Assembly (NCBI GenBank): GCA_030656145.1
Contig: JAUSOF010000040.1
Span: forward strand, 1-41,150
Direction of reading: 5' to 3'
Length of the DNA stretch: 41,150 bases
DNA from: Pseudomonas sp.
Lineage (GTDB): Bacteria > Pseudomonadota > Gammaproteobacteria > Pseudomonadales > Pseudomonadaceae
Positions within the stretch are counted from its first letter, which is position 1. Each line of letters opens with the position of its first letter. Made by a program: the position numbers and the translations under genes. A model generated the notes under the pieces. It did not search any database and was not told the DNA's origin. It saw only the letters and a list, made by a program, of their open reading frames with translations. This document shows, piece after piece, positions 8,087-16,142 of this stretch.

Positions 8087-9417
8087 GCCTGCGTCTGCGC
8101 CTGACCCTCATCCTTGGCTCAGCCTTCGTGCTGCTCTGGTCGCTGGCTGCAGTGTGGATGCTGTTTGACCTGCGCAACCAGCTGATGCTTACACTCGATC
8201 AACGACTGGCGTCCTCGGCCCGCATGGTCGCAGGACTGCTGGTGCAGCTGCCACAACTGCAGCAGGGTAAGGCAGGTGCTCCGCTCAGCACTGAGCAGCT
8301 GGGCATGCCCGAAGGCATTGCCTGTCAAATCAGCTCGGTACGCGGGGAGATCCTGGCGAGCAGCCGTACGGCACCGGACAGCGTTCTGGGCGTTGAGGAC
8401 ACAGGCTTTGGCGAGCGAACCATTGGCGATATCACCTGGCGCACCTTCACCCTGATCGAGGGTGATATGCGCGTGACCACCGCCGATCGTCTGGATGAGC
8501 GCGACACGCTCAAACAGTCCATTTTGCTGACCGCTGCGGCACCTGTCCTGGTGGCTCTGTTAGGGAGTTTGCTCGTGCTGTGGCTGGGCCTTAGCCGCGA
8601 GCTGTCACCCTTGCGGCGCATCCGCCAGGCACTCGCCCAGCGCAGCGTCGACAGCATTGAACCACTGAATGTCGACGGGCTTCCCCGAGAACTGCAACCG
8701 CTGGTGACAGCCCAGAACCAGCTGTTTCAACGGATTGCCCAGGCCATCGAGCGCGAGCGGCGGCTAACCGATGATGCTGCCCATGAACTGCGCAGCCCGC
8801 TGACGGCGATTAAAACCCACCTGCAGGTTGCCAGCATGACCGAAGGTGAAACCGCCCGGCAGGCATTGGCGTCTGCCGAGGCCGGTGCCGATCGCCTGCA
8901 TCAGACCCTGGAGCAGCTGCTGCTACTTGCACGAGTAGAGGGCAAGCTGCCCTTTGACGAAAACCTTCAATACAGTGCCTCTGAAGTGGCCAGCATGGCT
9001 ATCAGCGATACCCAATTGCAGGGCAAGCACCCTATCGAGTTGCACCTGCTCGACGCCAGTGCGCAGCGTTTGCTCGATATGCCGCCAAGCCTGGCCATTG
9101 CCGCCTTGCGCAACCTGCTGGACAACGCCCAGCGGCATACTCCGGCGGGCACTGCGGTCAGCCTGACGGTGCAGTCGCGCGGGGAAAACGTCTGCTTCAG
9201 CGTGCGCGACTCGGGGCCTGGGGTAACCACAGACAAGCTCGAATATCTGACTGAACGCTTCTGGCGTAATTCGGCGGGTGACGGCAGCGGCCTTGGGCTT
9301 TCCATCGTCAACGCCATCGCCGAACGCTGTGGCTGCGCGCTTGAGTTTGTCAGCAGCGGCGATGGGCTGTGTGTGAATTTGCTGGTAGTTACAAGAGCGG
9401 GACGCTCAGCGCTTTAA
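8083..9417 (+). CDS. dsbS: Sensor histidine kinase, DsbS-like (copper-responsive)
   Basis: A 444-residue membrane kinase with transmembrane segments at about 8-28 and 145-169 enclosing a periplasmic domain of about 115 residues. That domain contains a single cysteine, Cys81 in GIACQISS; in P. aeruginosa DsbS a periplasmic cysteine near this position is reported to bind Cu(I). The HisKA motif DAAHELRSPLTAIK places the phospho-acceptor at His234. The ATPase domain shows NLLDNAQRH (N box), DSGPGV (G1) and GDGSGLGLSIV (G2). It overlaps the response regulator by 4 bp, indicating co-translation. Copper as the signal is inferred from homology and the conserved cysteine. Confidence 0.85.
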   Translation: MSLRLRLTLILGSAFVLLWSLAAVWMLFDLRNQLMLTLDQRLASSARMVAGLLVQLPQLQQGKAGAPLSTEQLGMPEGIACQISSVRGEILASSRTAPDSVLGVEDTGFGERTIGDITWRTFTLIEGDMRVTTADRLDERDTLKQSILLTAAAPVLVALLGSLLVLWLGLSRELSPLRRIRQALAQRSVDSIEPLNVDGLPRELQPLVTAQNQLFQRIAQAIERERRLTDDAAHELRSPLTAIKTHLQVASMTEGETARQALASAEAGADRLHQTLEQLLLLARVEGKLPFDENLQYSASEVASMAISDTQLQGKHPIELHLLDASAQRLLDMPPSLAIAALRNLLDNAQRHTPAGTAVSLTVQSRGENVCFSVRDSGPGVTTDKLEYLTERFWRNSAGDGSGLGLSIVNAIAERCGCALEFVSSGDGLCVNLLVVTRAGRSAL

Positions 9418-9786
9418 CCAACACGCGATAACTCGCACCTGGCTACGCGCCCTCCTGACCAGACGGGACCAGGGCGAAAACTGCCCGCGCCGTGCATGTT
9501 CCGCGGCGGCGCAAACGAGATAAACTCACGCGCCCCTCGCGAAAGCCTCATCGACGGTGCAATTTTCAATCGCCTGACGGGCTAGAAAGGCCCTCAACAC
9601 GCCGAGCCAGACCGGGATCGTTGGTCGACTAATAGTCATTACCCCGTCAATCGCGGCATAGTGTTGGAGAACTCCGGCCGGGTACGTATCTGTATAGAGC
9701 AACATGCTCGCCCTAACGGCGTCGGATCAAGCACACACATCACTTCGCGCGCATTTCGCCTTGGCACCCGACAAAAGGATTATTCC
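9418..9786. other. 369-bp noncoding gap before the I78-like lipoprotein
   Basis: I see no convincing gene here. An open frame from 9661 simply runs into the lipoprotein gene and has no ribosome-binding site at its own start. There is no recognisable riboswitch, tRNA or known small-RNA motif. The length leaves room for a long leader or small RNA. Confidence 0.4.
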
Positions 9787-10098
9787 ATGTACCGCAAACG
9801 ACTCCCCTGCACCCTGACCCTCCTTCTGTTACTGGCGGGCTGCAGCTCGCTGGATGGCGCCCGGACAACTGGCGCACAGCCCGTCAACAGCGACGGCACC
9901 TGCAACGCCGAAGCCGTGCAAAACATGCTGGGCAAGACCGCGACCGCCGAGCAGGTTGAACAGGCACGCCTGCACTCCGGCGCGCAAAGCGTTCGCGTAT
10001 TGGCGCCCGGTGATGCAGTGACCCTGGACTACAACTCGCGGCGCCTGAATATCGATATCGACGAAGCCGAAGTGATCGAGCGGATCAACTGCGGCTGA
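9787..10098 (+). CDS. I78-family peptidase inhibitor-like lipoprotein
   Basis: A 103-residue protein from ATG 9787, preceded by AAAAGGA; an open frame extends upstream but lacks initiation signals. The lipobox LLAGCSS puts the lipidated cysteine near residue 19. The mature domain of about 70 residues has the I78 pattern: a paired cysteine in GTCNAEAVQNMLGK, an Arg-rich strand and SVRVLAPGDAVTLDYNSRRLNIDID, ending INCG. Family members resemble small elastase/subtilisin inhibitors and are widespread in proteobacterial envelopes. A protective role against serine proteases is family knowledge; the physiological target is unknown. Confidence 0.8.
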   Translation: MYRKRLPCTLTLLLLLAGCSSLDGARTTGAQPVNSDGTCNAEAVQNMLGKTATAEQVEQARLHSGAQSVRVLAPGDAVTLDYNSRRLNIDIDEAEVIERINCG

Positions 10099-10106
10099 AC
10101 CGTTAA

Positions 10107-10149
10107 GTATCATCTTCACGTGATACGGCCAGCGGCTTAAATAAGCCGC
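10107..10149 (+). terminator. Two consecutive hairpins after the I78-like gene
   Basis: GTATCA/TGATAC (10107-10126) is followed by GCGGCTTA/TAAGCCGC with a two-base loop (10132-10149). Both stems are perfect but no T-run follows. They may end the lipoprotein transcript or sit in the leader of the next gene. Confidence 0.35.
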
Positions 10150-10199
10150 GCAGACCGGGCATACTGCTGCACCTGTAATCGAGCCGGTTCCTCGCCCGC

Positions 10200-11738
10200 A
10201 TGCGCATCCACGTCAGCTTTATCGACCGCGTTGGTATCACCCAGGAAGTCCTGGCCCTGCTCGGTGGGCGCAATCTCAACCTGGATGCGGTGGAGATGGT
10301 GCCGCCGAACGTCTACATCGACGCGCCGACCCTCAGCGCCGTAGTGCTCGACGAGCTGCGCGAGGCGCTGTTCAAGGTGCATGGCGTGCAGGCGGTGACC
10401 ATCGTCGACATCCTGCCCGGCCAGCGCCGGCGCCTGCAGCTCGATGCGTTACTCGCGGCAATGACCGACCCGGTACTGGCAGTGGATGGCGAGGGTTGCG
10501 TGCTGCTAGCCAATCCGGCGCTGGTTGCCCTGTGTGAGCGTGAAGTGGAAGGCTTGCCGCTTGGCGAGCTGTTCGCCGACCCGGCCTTGCACAGCGCACT
10601 GCTGGAACAGCAATTTCGCCTGCCGCTGCGCGAGGTCACCCTCAACGGTCAGGCGCTGTTACTCGATGCCATGCCGATCAGCGAAGCCGCCGACACCGGC
10701 CAGCCTCAGCTCGCAGGTGGCCTGCTCACCCTGTATGCGCCGAGCCGGATCGGCGAGCGTCTGGCGGCGCTGCACCACGACCACGCCGAGGGCTTCGATT
10801 CGTTGCTCGGCGAGTCGCCGTCGATCCGAACCCTGAAAACCCGCGCCCTGCGCGTCGCCAGCCTGGATGCGCCACTGTTGATCCAGGGCGAAACCGGCAC
10901 CGGCAAGGAGCTGGTGGCGCGCGGTTGCCATGCCATCAGCGCGCGTAACACCGCCTCTTTCCTGGCGCTTAACTGCGCGGCATTGCCGGAGAACCTCGCC
11001 GAAAGCGAGCTGTTCGGCTATGCCCCTGGTGCCTTTACCGGGGCTCAGCGCGGCGGCAAGCCGGGCCTGCTGGAACTGGCCAACCAGGGCACGGTGTTTC
11101 TCGACGAGATCGGCGAAATGTCACCTTACCTGCAGGCCAAACTGCTGCGTTTTCTCAGTGACGGCACCTTCCGCCGGGTCGGTGGCGAGCGTGAGGTCAA
11201 GGTCAATGTGCGCATCCTCAGCGCCACCCACCGCAACCTGGAAAAAATGGTCAGCGAAGGCACCTTCCGCGAAGACTTGTTCTACCGCCTCAACGTGCTC
11301 AACCTGGAAGTGCCGCCGCTGCGCGAGCGCGGCCAGGACATCCTGCTCCTGGCCCGGCATTTCATGCAGCAAGCCTGTGCGCAGATCCAGCGCACGCAGT
11401 GCCGGCTGACGCCAGACACCTACCCGGCGCTGCTCGGCAACCGCTGGCCGGGGAACGTACGTCAGTTGCAGAACGTGATCTTCCGCGCCGCCGCTATCTG
11501 CGAAAGCAACCTGGTGCAGATCGACGACCTGGACATCGCCAGCACCGCCGTAGCGCCGCAACTGCTCGACGGCGAGATTGTCAGCCTGGAAGGTGCCGTG
11601 GCCGGTTTCGAGAAAGCGCTGCTGGAAAAGCTCTACCTCAGCCACCCTTCCAGCCGGCAACTGGCCGCGCGCCTGCACACCTCGCACAGCGCCATCGCCA
11701 TGCGCCTGCGCAAGTACGGGATTTCCGGCAAGGGCTGA
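10200..11738 (+). CDS. gcsR: TyrR-family sigma-54 activator, GcsR-like
   Basis: A 512-residue enhancer-binding protein with an N-terminal ACT-type domain (about 1-72, FIDRVGITQEVLALL), a PAS domain (about 78-185), a AAA+ domain (about 205-430) with Walker A GETGTGKE, an intact GAFTGA loop and Walker B GTVFLDEIGEM, and a C-terminal Fis-like HTH (SSRQLAARLHTSHSAIAMRLRKYG). The intact GAFTGA means it should act with sigma-54, unlike E. coli TyrR. The N-terminal half resembles what I recall of Pseudomonas GcsR, the glycine-responsive activator of the glycine cleavage genes, more than PhhR. No gcv genes are in this window, so the specific name is less certain than the family. Confidence 0.75.
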   Translation: MRIHVSFIDRVGITQEVLALLGGRNLNLDAVEMVPPNVYIDAPTLSAVVLDELREALFKVHGVQAVTIVDILPGQRRRLQLDALLAAMTDPVLAVDGEGCVLLANPALVALCEREVEGLPLGELFADPALHSALLEQQFRLPLREVTLNGQALLLDAMPISEAADTGQPQLAGGLLTLYAPSRIGERLAALHHDHAEGFDSLLGESPSIRTLKTRALRVASLDAPLLIQGETGTGKELVARGCHAISARNTASFLALNCAALPENLAESELFGYAPGAFTGAQRGGKPGLLELANQGTVFLDEIGEMSPYLQAKLLRFLSDGTFRRVGGEREVKVNVRILSATHRNLEKMVSEGTFREDLFYRLNVLNLEVPPLRERGQDILLLARHFMQQACAQIQRTQCRLTPDTYPALLGNRWPGNVRQLQNVIFRAAAICESNLVQIDDLDIASTAVAPQLLDGEIVSLEGAVAGFEKALLEKLYLSHPSSRQLAARLHTSHSAIAMRLRKYGISGKG

Positions 11739-11741
11739 AGC

Positions 11742-11789
11742 GTGTGGAAAAACTCTCGCCGACTGCGATTTTTTCACAAACCCTGAGAG
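11742..11789. repeat. Dispersed repeat, short copy
   Basis: A GTGGAAAAA / TTTTTTCAC edge pair encloses a core whose reverse complement contains TCGCAGTCGGCGAGA, shared exactly with the element at 40564-40660. The outer flank CTCAG next to GTGAAAA is also shared. It begins four bases after the gcsR stop and could also act as its terminator because of the T-run. Confidence 0.55.
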
Positions 11790-11826
11790 GCTGAAGCCGC
11801 GTTCGCTGGCACGCAGCGCTTCTGTA

Positions 11827-11845
11827 GGGTGCGCCGTGCGCACCC
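11827..11845. repeat. REP-like hairpin
   Basis: GGGTGCGC and GCGCACCC form a perfect stem around CGT, in the context GTAGGGTGCGC. I recall this as a common intergenic palindrome in Pseudomonas genomes. Confidence 0.45.
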
Positions 11846-11856
11846 CATAAAAGCCA

Positions 11857-11879
11857 AAGGCCGGCATTTAGCCGGCCTT
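11857..11879. terminator. Bidirectional hairpin between gcsR and the SDR gene
   Basis: AAGGCCGGC and GCCGGCCTT form a perfect 9-bp stem with loop ATTTA. Read on the minus strand it is followed by TGGCTTTTATG. It lies between two convergent genes. Confidence 0.6.
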
Positions 11880-11944
11880 CACCTTAAACCCTTTGCGAAA
11901 AAGAAATCAGCCTGCTGGCCAATCTCCCCGCCAGAGTGGTGCAA

Positions 11945-12856
11945 TCAGATCGCGTATTTCTGCAAATTCGCCATCATCTCCTTCAAGGCCTCAAGGTTGT
12001 CGGCGGGGTGCACTGCGCCTTCGAAGTCACAGATCTGCTGCCAGTGATCGGCCACGTCTTCCGGGCTGAAACCGGCGCGCGGGTCGAAACCGGCACCCAG
12101 GCTGCGTTCCCAACGCACCTTGCCGACCCAGCCGCCACCAACCTCGAACAGGCCGGAGGTTTCTGCGCAGGCCTGGCTGGCCAGATAGACCACCAGCGGG
12201 CTGACCAGCTCGGGCTTGAGTTGCTCAAACACCTGCGGCGGGATCAGCCCTTCGGTCATGCGCGTACCGCCAGTGGGGGCAATGGCGTTGACCAGGATAT
12301 TGTTCTTGCGCCCCTCAATGGCTAGGGTACGGGTCAAGCCATAGAGGCCGAGCTTGGCCATGCCGTAGTTGGACTGGCCGAAGTTGCCGTAGATGCCGGA
12401 CGTGGAGGCAGTGAAGATGATGCGACCATAGCCCTGCTCGCGCATGTGCGGCCAGGCGGCACGGGTGACCTTGAAGGCGCCCTCGACATGCACCTTGTAG
12501 ACCAGATCCCAGTCCGCCTCTTCCATCTTGTGGAAGGTTTTGTCACGCAGGATACCCGCGTTATTAACCACCACATCGATGCGACCAAAGGCATCCAGAG
12601 CATGCTGGACGATCTTCTCGCCATCGGTCACCGAGTCATGATTGGCCACCGCAGTGCCGCCTGCGGCAATAATTTCCTCGACCACCTTGGCCGCAGCTGA
12701 CGCGTTGGCGCCTTCACCATGGGTGCTGCCACCCAGATCGTTGACCACCACTTTGGCGCCATGTTTGGCGAACAGCAGGGCATGGGCGCGACCCAAGCCA
12801 CCACCGGCACCGGTGACGATCACGACTTGGTCTTGAAAACGGATGGCTTCGCTCAT
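11945..12856 (-). CDS. SDR-family oxidoreductase, 3-hydroxyacyl-CoA dehydrogenase-like
   Basis: A 303-residue short-chain dehydrogenase. The N-terminal cofactor motif is TGAGGGLGRA (about 16-25), with NDLGG, the NNAG structural motif (about 98), and the catalytic Ser in TASTSGIYG and Tyr/Lys in YGMAK. NDLGGSTHGEG and the C-terminal extension (LFEVGGGWVGKVRWERS) resemble the dehydrogenase part of peroxisomal multifunctional enzyme type 2, which oxidises (3R)-hydroxyacyl-CoA. A role in fatty-acid, sterol or polyketide-like CoA metabolism is therefore likely, but no hydratase is fused or adjacent. It stands alone, convergent with gcsR and separated from the next gene by a MITE-like element. Confidence 0.85.
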   Translation of the reverse strand: MSEAIRFQDQVVIVTGAGGGLGRAHALLFAKHGAKVVVNDLGGSTHGEGANASAAAKVVEEIIAAGGTAVANHDSVTDGEKIVQHALDAFGRIDVVVNNAGILRDKTFHKMEEADWDLVYKVHVEGAFKVTRAAWPHMREQGYGRIIFTASTSGIYGNFGQSNYGMAKLGLYGLTRTLAIEGRKNNILVNAIAPTGGTRMTEGLIPPQVFEQLKPELVSPLVVYLASQACAETSGLFEVGGGWVGKVRWERSLGAGFDPRAGFSPEDVADHWQQICDFEGAVHPADNLEALKEMMANLQKYAI

Positions 12857-12967
12857 GGGCTAGGTTCCTTGGCAGGTGGGCAATACTGCGAGTGTCCTGC
12901 AGCCGCACGCCGGTCACAATAAAGACGCCCGCAGCTGAATAGTGCTCGATAAGACAGCGGGATGATC

Positions 12968-13127
12968 AACAGACCGTTGAAAAATGTAGCGAGCGACGGC
13001 TAGGCAAGGCGAAATTGGCCGAAAAAGCGCAGTTTACGTGTTGTAAATGAGCATTTTGACTGGGCTCGCATCCGAGGCCGATTTCAACGCCGCATAGCCG
13101 AGCGCAGTAGTTTTTCAACGGTCTGTT
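12968..13127. mobile_element. MITE-like element with perfect 17-bp terminal inverted repeats
   Basis: The ends are AACAGACCGTTGAAAAA (12968-12984) and its exact reverse complement (13111-13127). The inner sequence continues as an imperfect inverted repeat for roughly another 35 bp on each side (CGGCTA and GGCC blocks match), and a small AT-rich palindrome (GTTTAC/GTAAA) sits near the centre. It has no coding capacity. No clear target-site duplication is visible. The right end overlaps the stop codon of the DUF1569 gene. Confidence 0.75.
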
Positions 13128-13656
13128 AAGCCAGCCGGATCAGGCTCAGGTGGTTATACAGGTGCAGCACATGGGCCTGGGCGTAATCGGCGTGACTGAG
13201 CGACCCGTAAGCAAAGTGCGGCTGCAGTTCGCCCTGGTGGCTGGCGAAGTCGGCGAACGCCTGCTGCAGCCGCTGAAGCGCCAGCACCTGGCTGGCCGGC
13301 TCGCTCAGCAGCGCGGCCCCGGGAATCACCTCATCCAGCGGGTGACGCATCGCGCCGCGGGCAACGAACACACTGAAGGCCAGCGGCCCGACGCTATGGC
13401 GGAACCAGGCCGACTTGAGTTCGGGATAACCGCTGATGGAATACTCGATGCTCTGCGCGCAGTGATTGAACACCTCAGCCGGACTCCAGCCCTTGAGGCT
13501 GACCAACTGCTTAGCCACCAGCCCGGCCAGTACCTGCTGCGCGCCTTGCAGACTGAGTGCGCCAGGTGCCGTGCCGGTCGGGATAGCCCAGTAGCCTGTC
13601 CCGACGACAGCCACTGCACTTACTGCGGCGAATTTAACCAGCTGGCGCCTATTCAT
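13126..13656 (-). CDS. DUF1569 (DinB-like) exported protein
   Basis: A 176-residue protein. The N-terminus MNRRQLVKFAAVSAVAVVG looks like a signal or anchor with a twin-arginine flavour, though the Tat motif is incomplete. The body matches what I know of DUF1569, four-helix DinB-like proteins: LKGWSPAEVFNHCAQSIEYS, FSVFVARGAMRHPLDEVIPGA, and a late histidine cluster HADYAQAHVLHLYNHL that could bind a metal. Its start overlaps the end of the hydrolase gene by 8 bp. The stop codon (TAA, bases 13128-13126) lies on the edge of the MITE. Function unknown. Confidence 0.78.
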   Translation of the reverse strand: MNRRQLVKFAAVSAVAVVGTGYWAIPTGTAPGALSLQGAQQVLAGLVAKQLVSLKGWSPAEVFNHCAQSIEYSISGYPELKSAWFRHSVGPLAFSVFVARGAMRHPLDEVIPGAALLSEPASQVLALQRLQQAFADFASHQGELQPHFAYGSLSHADYAQAHVLHLYNHLSLIRLA

Positions 13657-14545
13657 GGCGAGACGCCAACGCCTGGCGCCAGGCCAGATAATGCTGCAAG
13701 ACCAAGCCTGGCGCCTCGGTTTGCGGATAATGGCCGATGCCGTCGAGCAGAACAGTGTCTGCCTGTGGGATCAGCTCGCGATAACGCGCCAGCATATGTG
13801 CGCCGGAGATCGGGTCGACTGCACCGTCGATCAACCGCAGCGGCACCCCGCCCTGCTGCATCGCCGCCAACCAGCGTTCACGCTGCGCCCGGCGCTCGGG
13901 GATATAACGGATCAGCCGATGCATCACACCCGGCCCATCATTCTGCGCGATCAGGCGCCAGAAATCGTCGAGTTCGGCGCTACTGGGCTGGGTCTGCGGG
14001 CCGAATACCTTGGCAAAATTGGCCGCCAGCGTCTTGCGCGAAAACAGTCGGCCGATCAAGCCGCCGAGTGGGCTGAGCAGTAGCCGCTGCGCCAACACCG
14101 GGTGATGGGTCTCGGGGAACAGGCCACCATTGAGGAACACGCAACTGGCCAGTGCAATGCGCCCCTCGTGATGCCTTGCGAGCAACTCCTGGGCCACGCT
14201 GTCGCCATAATCATGCGCCAGCACATGCACGGGCTCGTTCACCCCAAGATGGTCGAGCAGCGCCTGCTGCAAGTCGGCCTGCTCCAGCAGGCTGTAAGCG
14301 TGCCCGCGCGGCTTGGCCGAGTCGCCGAAGCCGAGCATGTCGCAAGCGATCAGGCGGTAATCCTGACTCAGCGGCGTCCATAAATAGTGCCAATCCCAAC
14401 TGGCCGTAGGAAAACCATGGATCAGCAGCAGGGGCTCGGCGGTTGCCGCGCCCGCCGTCCAGTAGCGTATGGCATGGCCACAAAAATCGAAGTCCCGGCC
14501 CTGGCCGCGCCAGTCCGCCAGGGCAATGCCAGATAAAGCACTCAC
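13649..14545 (-). CDS. Alpha/beta hydrolase with Asp nucleophile, MEST-like
   Basis: A 298-residue hydrolase. Oxyanion-hole motif HGFPTASWDWHYLW is near residue 45. The nucleophile elbow LAHDYGDSVAQELL (about 110) has Asp rather than Ser, as in epoxide hydrolases, haloalkane dehalogenases and the MEST group, whose HDYGD-VAQELL motif it copies closely. The acid is probably in DGAVDPISG and the catalytic His in GIGHYPQTEAP. A cap domain lies between. It overlaps the aldolase gene upstream (4 bp) and the DUF1569 gene downstream (8 bp), so the three are co-translated. The substrate is unknown; epoxide or ester hydrolysis are both possible. Confidence 0.83.
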   Translation of the reverse strand: MSALSGIALADWRGQGRDFDFCGHAIRYWTAGAATAEPLLLIHGFPTASWDWHYLWTPLSQDYRLIACDMLGFGDSAKPRGHAYSLLEQADLQQALLDHLGVNEPVHVLAHDYGDSVAQELLARHHEGRIALASCVFLNGGLFPETHHPVLAQRLLLSPLGGLIGRLFSRKTLAANFAKVFGPQTQPSSAELDDFWRLIAQNDGPGVMHRLIRYIPERRAQRERWLAAMQQGGVPLRLIDGAVDPISGAHMLARYRELIPQADTVLLDGIGHYPQTEAPGLVLQHYLAWRQALASRHE

Positions 14546-15333
14546 TCGGCGTAACCCGGCATCTGCTGGTCAAGCTTGCGCAACAACGCCGGCCAAGGCA
14601 GCGCACCGCCCATGCCCTGAGGGCTCTTCATCACCCCGGCGACCATCGCCCTGGCACCGTCGAGAATCGGCTGGGGGATATGAATCAGCTCCGCGCCGCC
14701 ACTCTGCGCCATCACCTGGATTTCGCAGGCACGCTGCAGAATGAACATCATCAAAAAGGCATCGGCGATGCTGCCGGCAGCAGTAAGCAGGCCGTGATTG
14801 GGCAGGATCATGAAATTCTTCTCGCCGAGATCCTGCTGCAGGCGGGCCTTCTCGTCGTGGTTCAGGGCCACGCCTTCGTAACCGTGGTAGGCCAGGCTGG
14901 CGAGCACGAACAACGACTGTTGCGACAGTGGTAACAGGCCCTGCTTCTGTGCCGACACGGCAATTCCCGCAGCGGTGTGGATGTGCAGCACGCAGGCGAC
15001 ATCGTGACGCACCTCGTGAACGGCACTGTGGATGGTGTAGCCGGCGGGGTTGATGTCGAACGGGCTGTCCATCAACTTGTTGCCGGCCAGGTCGATCTTC
15101 ACCAGGCTGGAGGCGGTGATATCGTGGAACATCAGCCCGTCGGGGTTGATCAGGAACTCTTCGCTGCCCGGCACCTTGGCCGATATGTGGGTAAAAATCA
15201 GGTCGTCCCAGCCGTAGAGGGCGATCAGTCGGTAGCAGGCAGCCAGGTCGACCCGGGCCTGCCATTCGGCGGCGGACACCTGATTCTTTAGATTGAAACT
15301 GGGCAGAGCATGGGCAACGGTCACGGCGAACAC
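14542..15333 (-). CDS. Class II aldolase/adducin family protein
   Basis: A 263-residue class II aldolase/adducin-domain protein. Visible landmarks are YRLIALYGWDDLIFTHISAKVPG, EFLINPDGLMFHDITASSLVKID, the metal-ligand HIHTAAG and a later ILPNHGLLTAAG. These match the zinc-dependent L-fuculose-phosphate aldolase/L-ribulose-phosphate epimerase fold, in the subfamily annotated simply as class II aldolase. The usual phosphate-binding residues cannot be judged by eye, so aldolase activity on a sugar phosphate is not assured. It is first in a three-gene overlapping operon with the hydrolase and DUF1569 genes. Confidence 0.85.
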   Translation of the reverse strand: MFAVTVAHALPSFNLKNQVSAAEWQARVDLAACYRLIALYGWDDLIFTHISAKVPGSEEFLINPDGLMFHDITASSLVKIDLAGNKLMDSPFDINPAGYTIHSAVHEVRHDVACVLHIHTAAGIAVSAQKQGLLPLSQQSLFVLASLAYHGYEGVALNHDEKARLQQDLGEKNFMILPNHGLLTAAGSIADAFLMMFILQRACEIQVMAQSGGAELIHIPQPILDGARAMVAGVMKSPQGMGGALPWPALLRKLDQQMPGYAE

Positions 15334-15576
15334 CTCGGCACGTATTGTTATCAGTGCCCATGAGTCTAGCGAGGGATGCCGCAGAGGTGAGTCGCTCTGG
15401 CGGCCAGCGTGGTGGCCTTACGAGTCAAACCCGTTCGCACTATTGCCGTGCGTAGGGCTGCTTGGTAGCGAATCGACAGCCCGCCAGCTTTTGCGCCACG
15501 CCGACCAACCCTGGTCGAGTGACGCCCCGCTGCCCGCAGGTTGCTCCAGATCGAGGGCCGCAGTGCCCGGACTGTA

Positions 15577-16029
15577 TCAGGCCTTCAGCGCCGCCATGAA
15601 CGTGGCCAGCCACGGCTCGGCGTCGCTTTCAGGGGTGACGCTTTCACTGCTGTCCAGGCGCAACATCGGCTGCACCTCGTGAATGCCCAGCTCGGCAAAC
15701 AGCTCGCGAACCAGCTCGCCACCACCGCAGAACGTATCGCCGTAGCTGGAATCACCCAGGCCAATCACCCCGCCAGGCAGGCCACTCCAGGCGGGCAAGT
15801 GATCACGGATGGCAAAATACAAAGGCTGCAGATTATCCGGCAGTTCGCCCATGCCGGTAGTCGACGTCACTGCCAGAAAGGCTTCCGGGGCAAACGCCTG
15901 GACATCACTCAGACTGGCGCGGGGGTTATGCCAGGTTTCGAAACCGGCCTGCTGCAACAACTGCTCGGCATGCCGAGCGACTTCTTCGGCAGTACCATAG
16001 ACTGAGCCGGAAAGGATGGCGACTTTCAT
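15577..16029 (-). CDS. Flavodoxin (MioC/YqcA-like)
   Basis: A 150-residue flavodoxin. The FMN phosphate loop is SGSVYGTAEEVA (residues 7-18). Further FMN contacts are expected in STTGMGELPDN (about 56) and GLGDSSYGDTFCGGG (about 92). Its length and single domain match the short flavodoxins of the MioC/YqcA type. It carries single electrons between a reductase and a cytosolic acceptor; the partner is not evident here. It is a lone gene, divergent from the LOV gene. Confidence 0.88.
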   Translation of the reverse strand: MKVAILSGSVYGTAEEVARHAEQLLQQAGFETWHNPRASLSDVQAFAPEAFLAVTSTTGMGELPDNLQPLYFAIRDHLPAWSGLPGGVIGLGDSSYGDTFCGGGELVRELFAELGIHEVQPMLRLDSSESVTPESDAEPWLATFMAALKA

Positions 16030-16142
16030 AAATAACTCCGATACATATAGAACACAGCCTGAAACTGGCCGGCATTATGCCGCAAGTAGACAGCGCGCCC
16101 GGATGTTTTAGAATGCAGCGGACAGAGTCCAGGAATCGCCTC

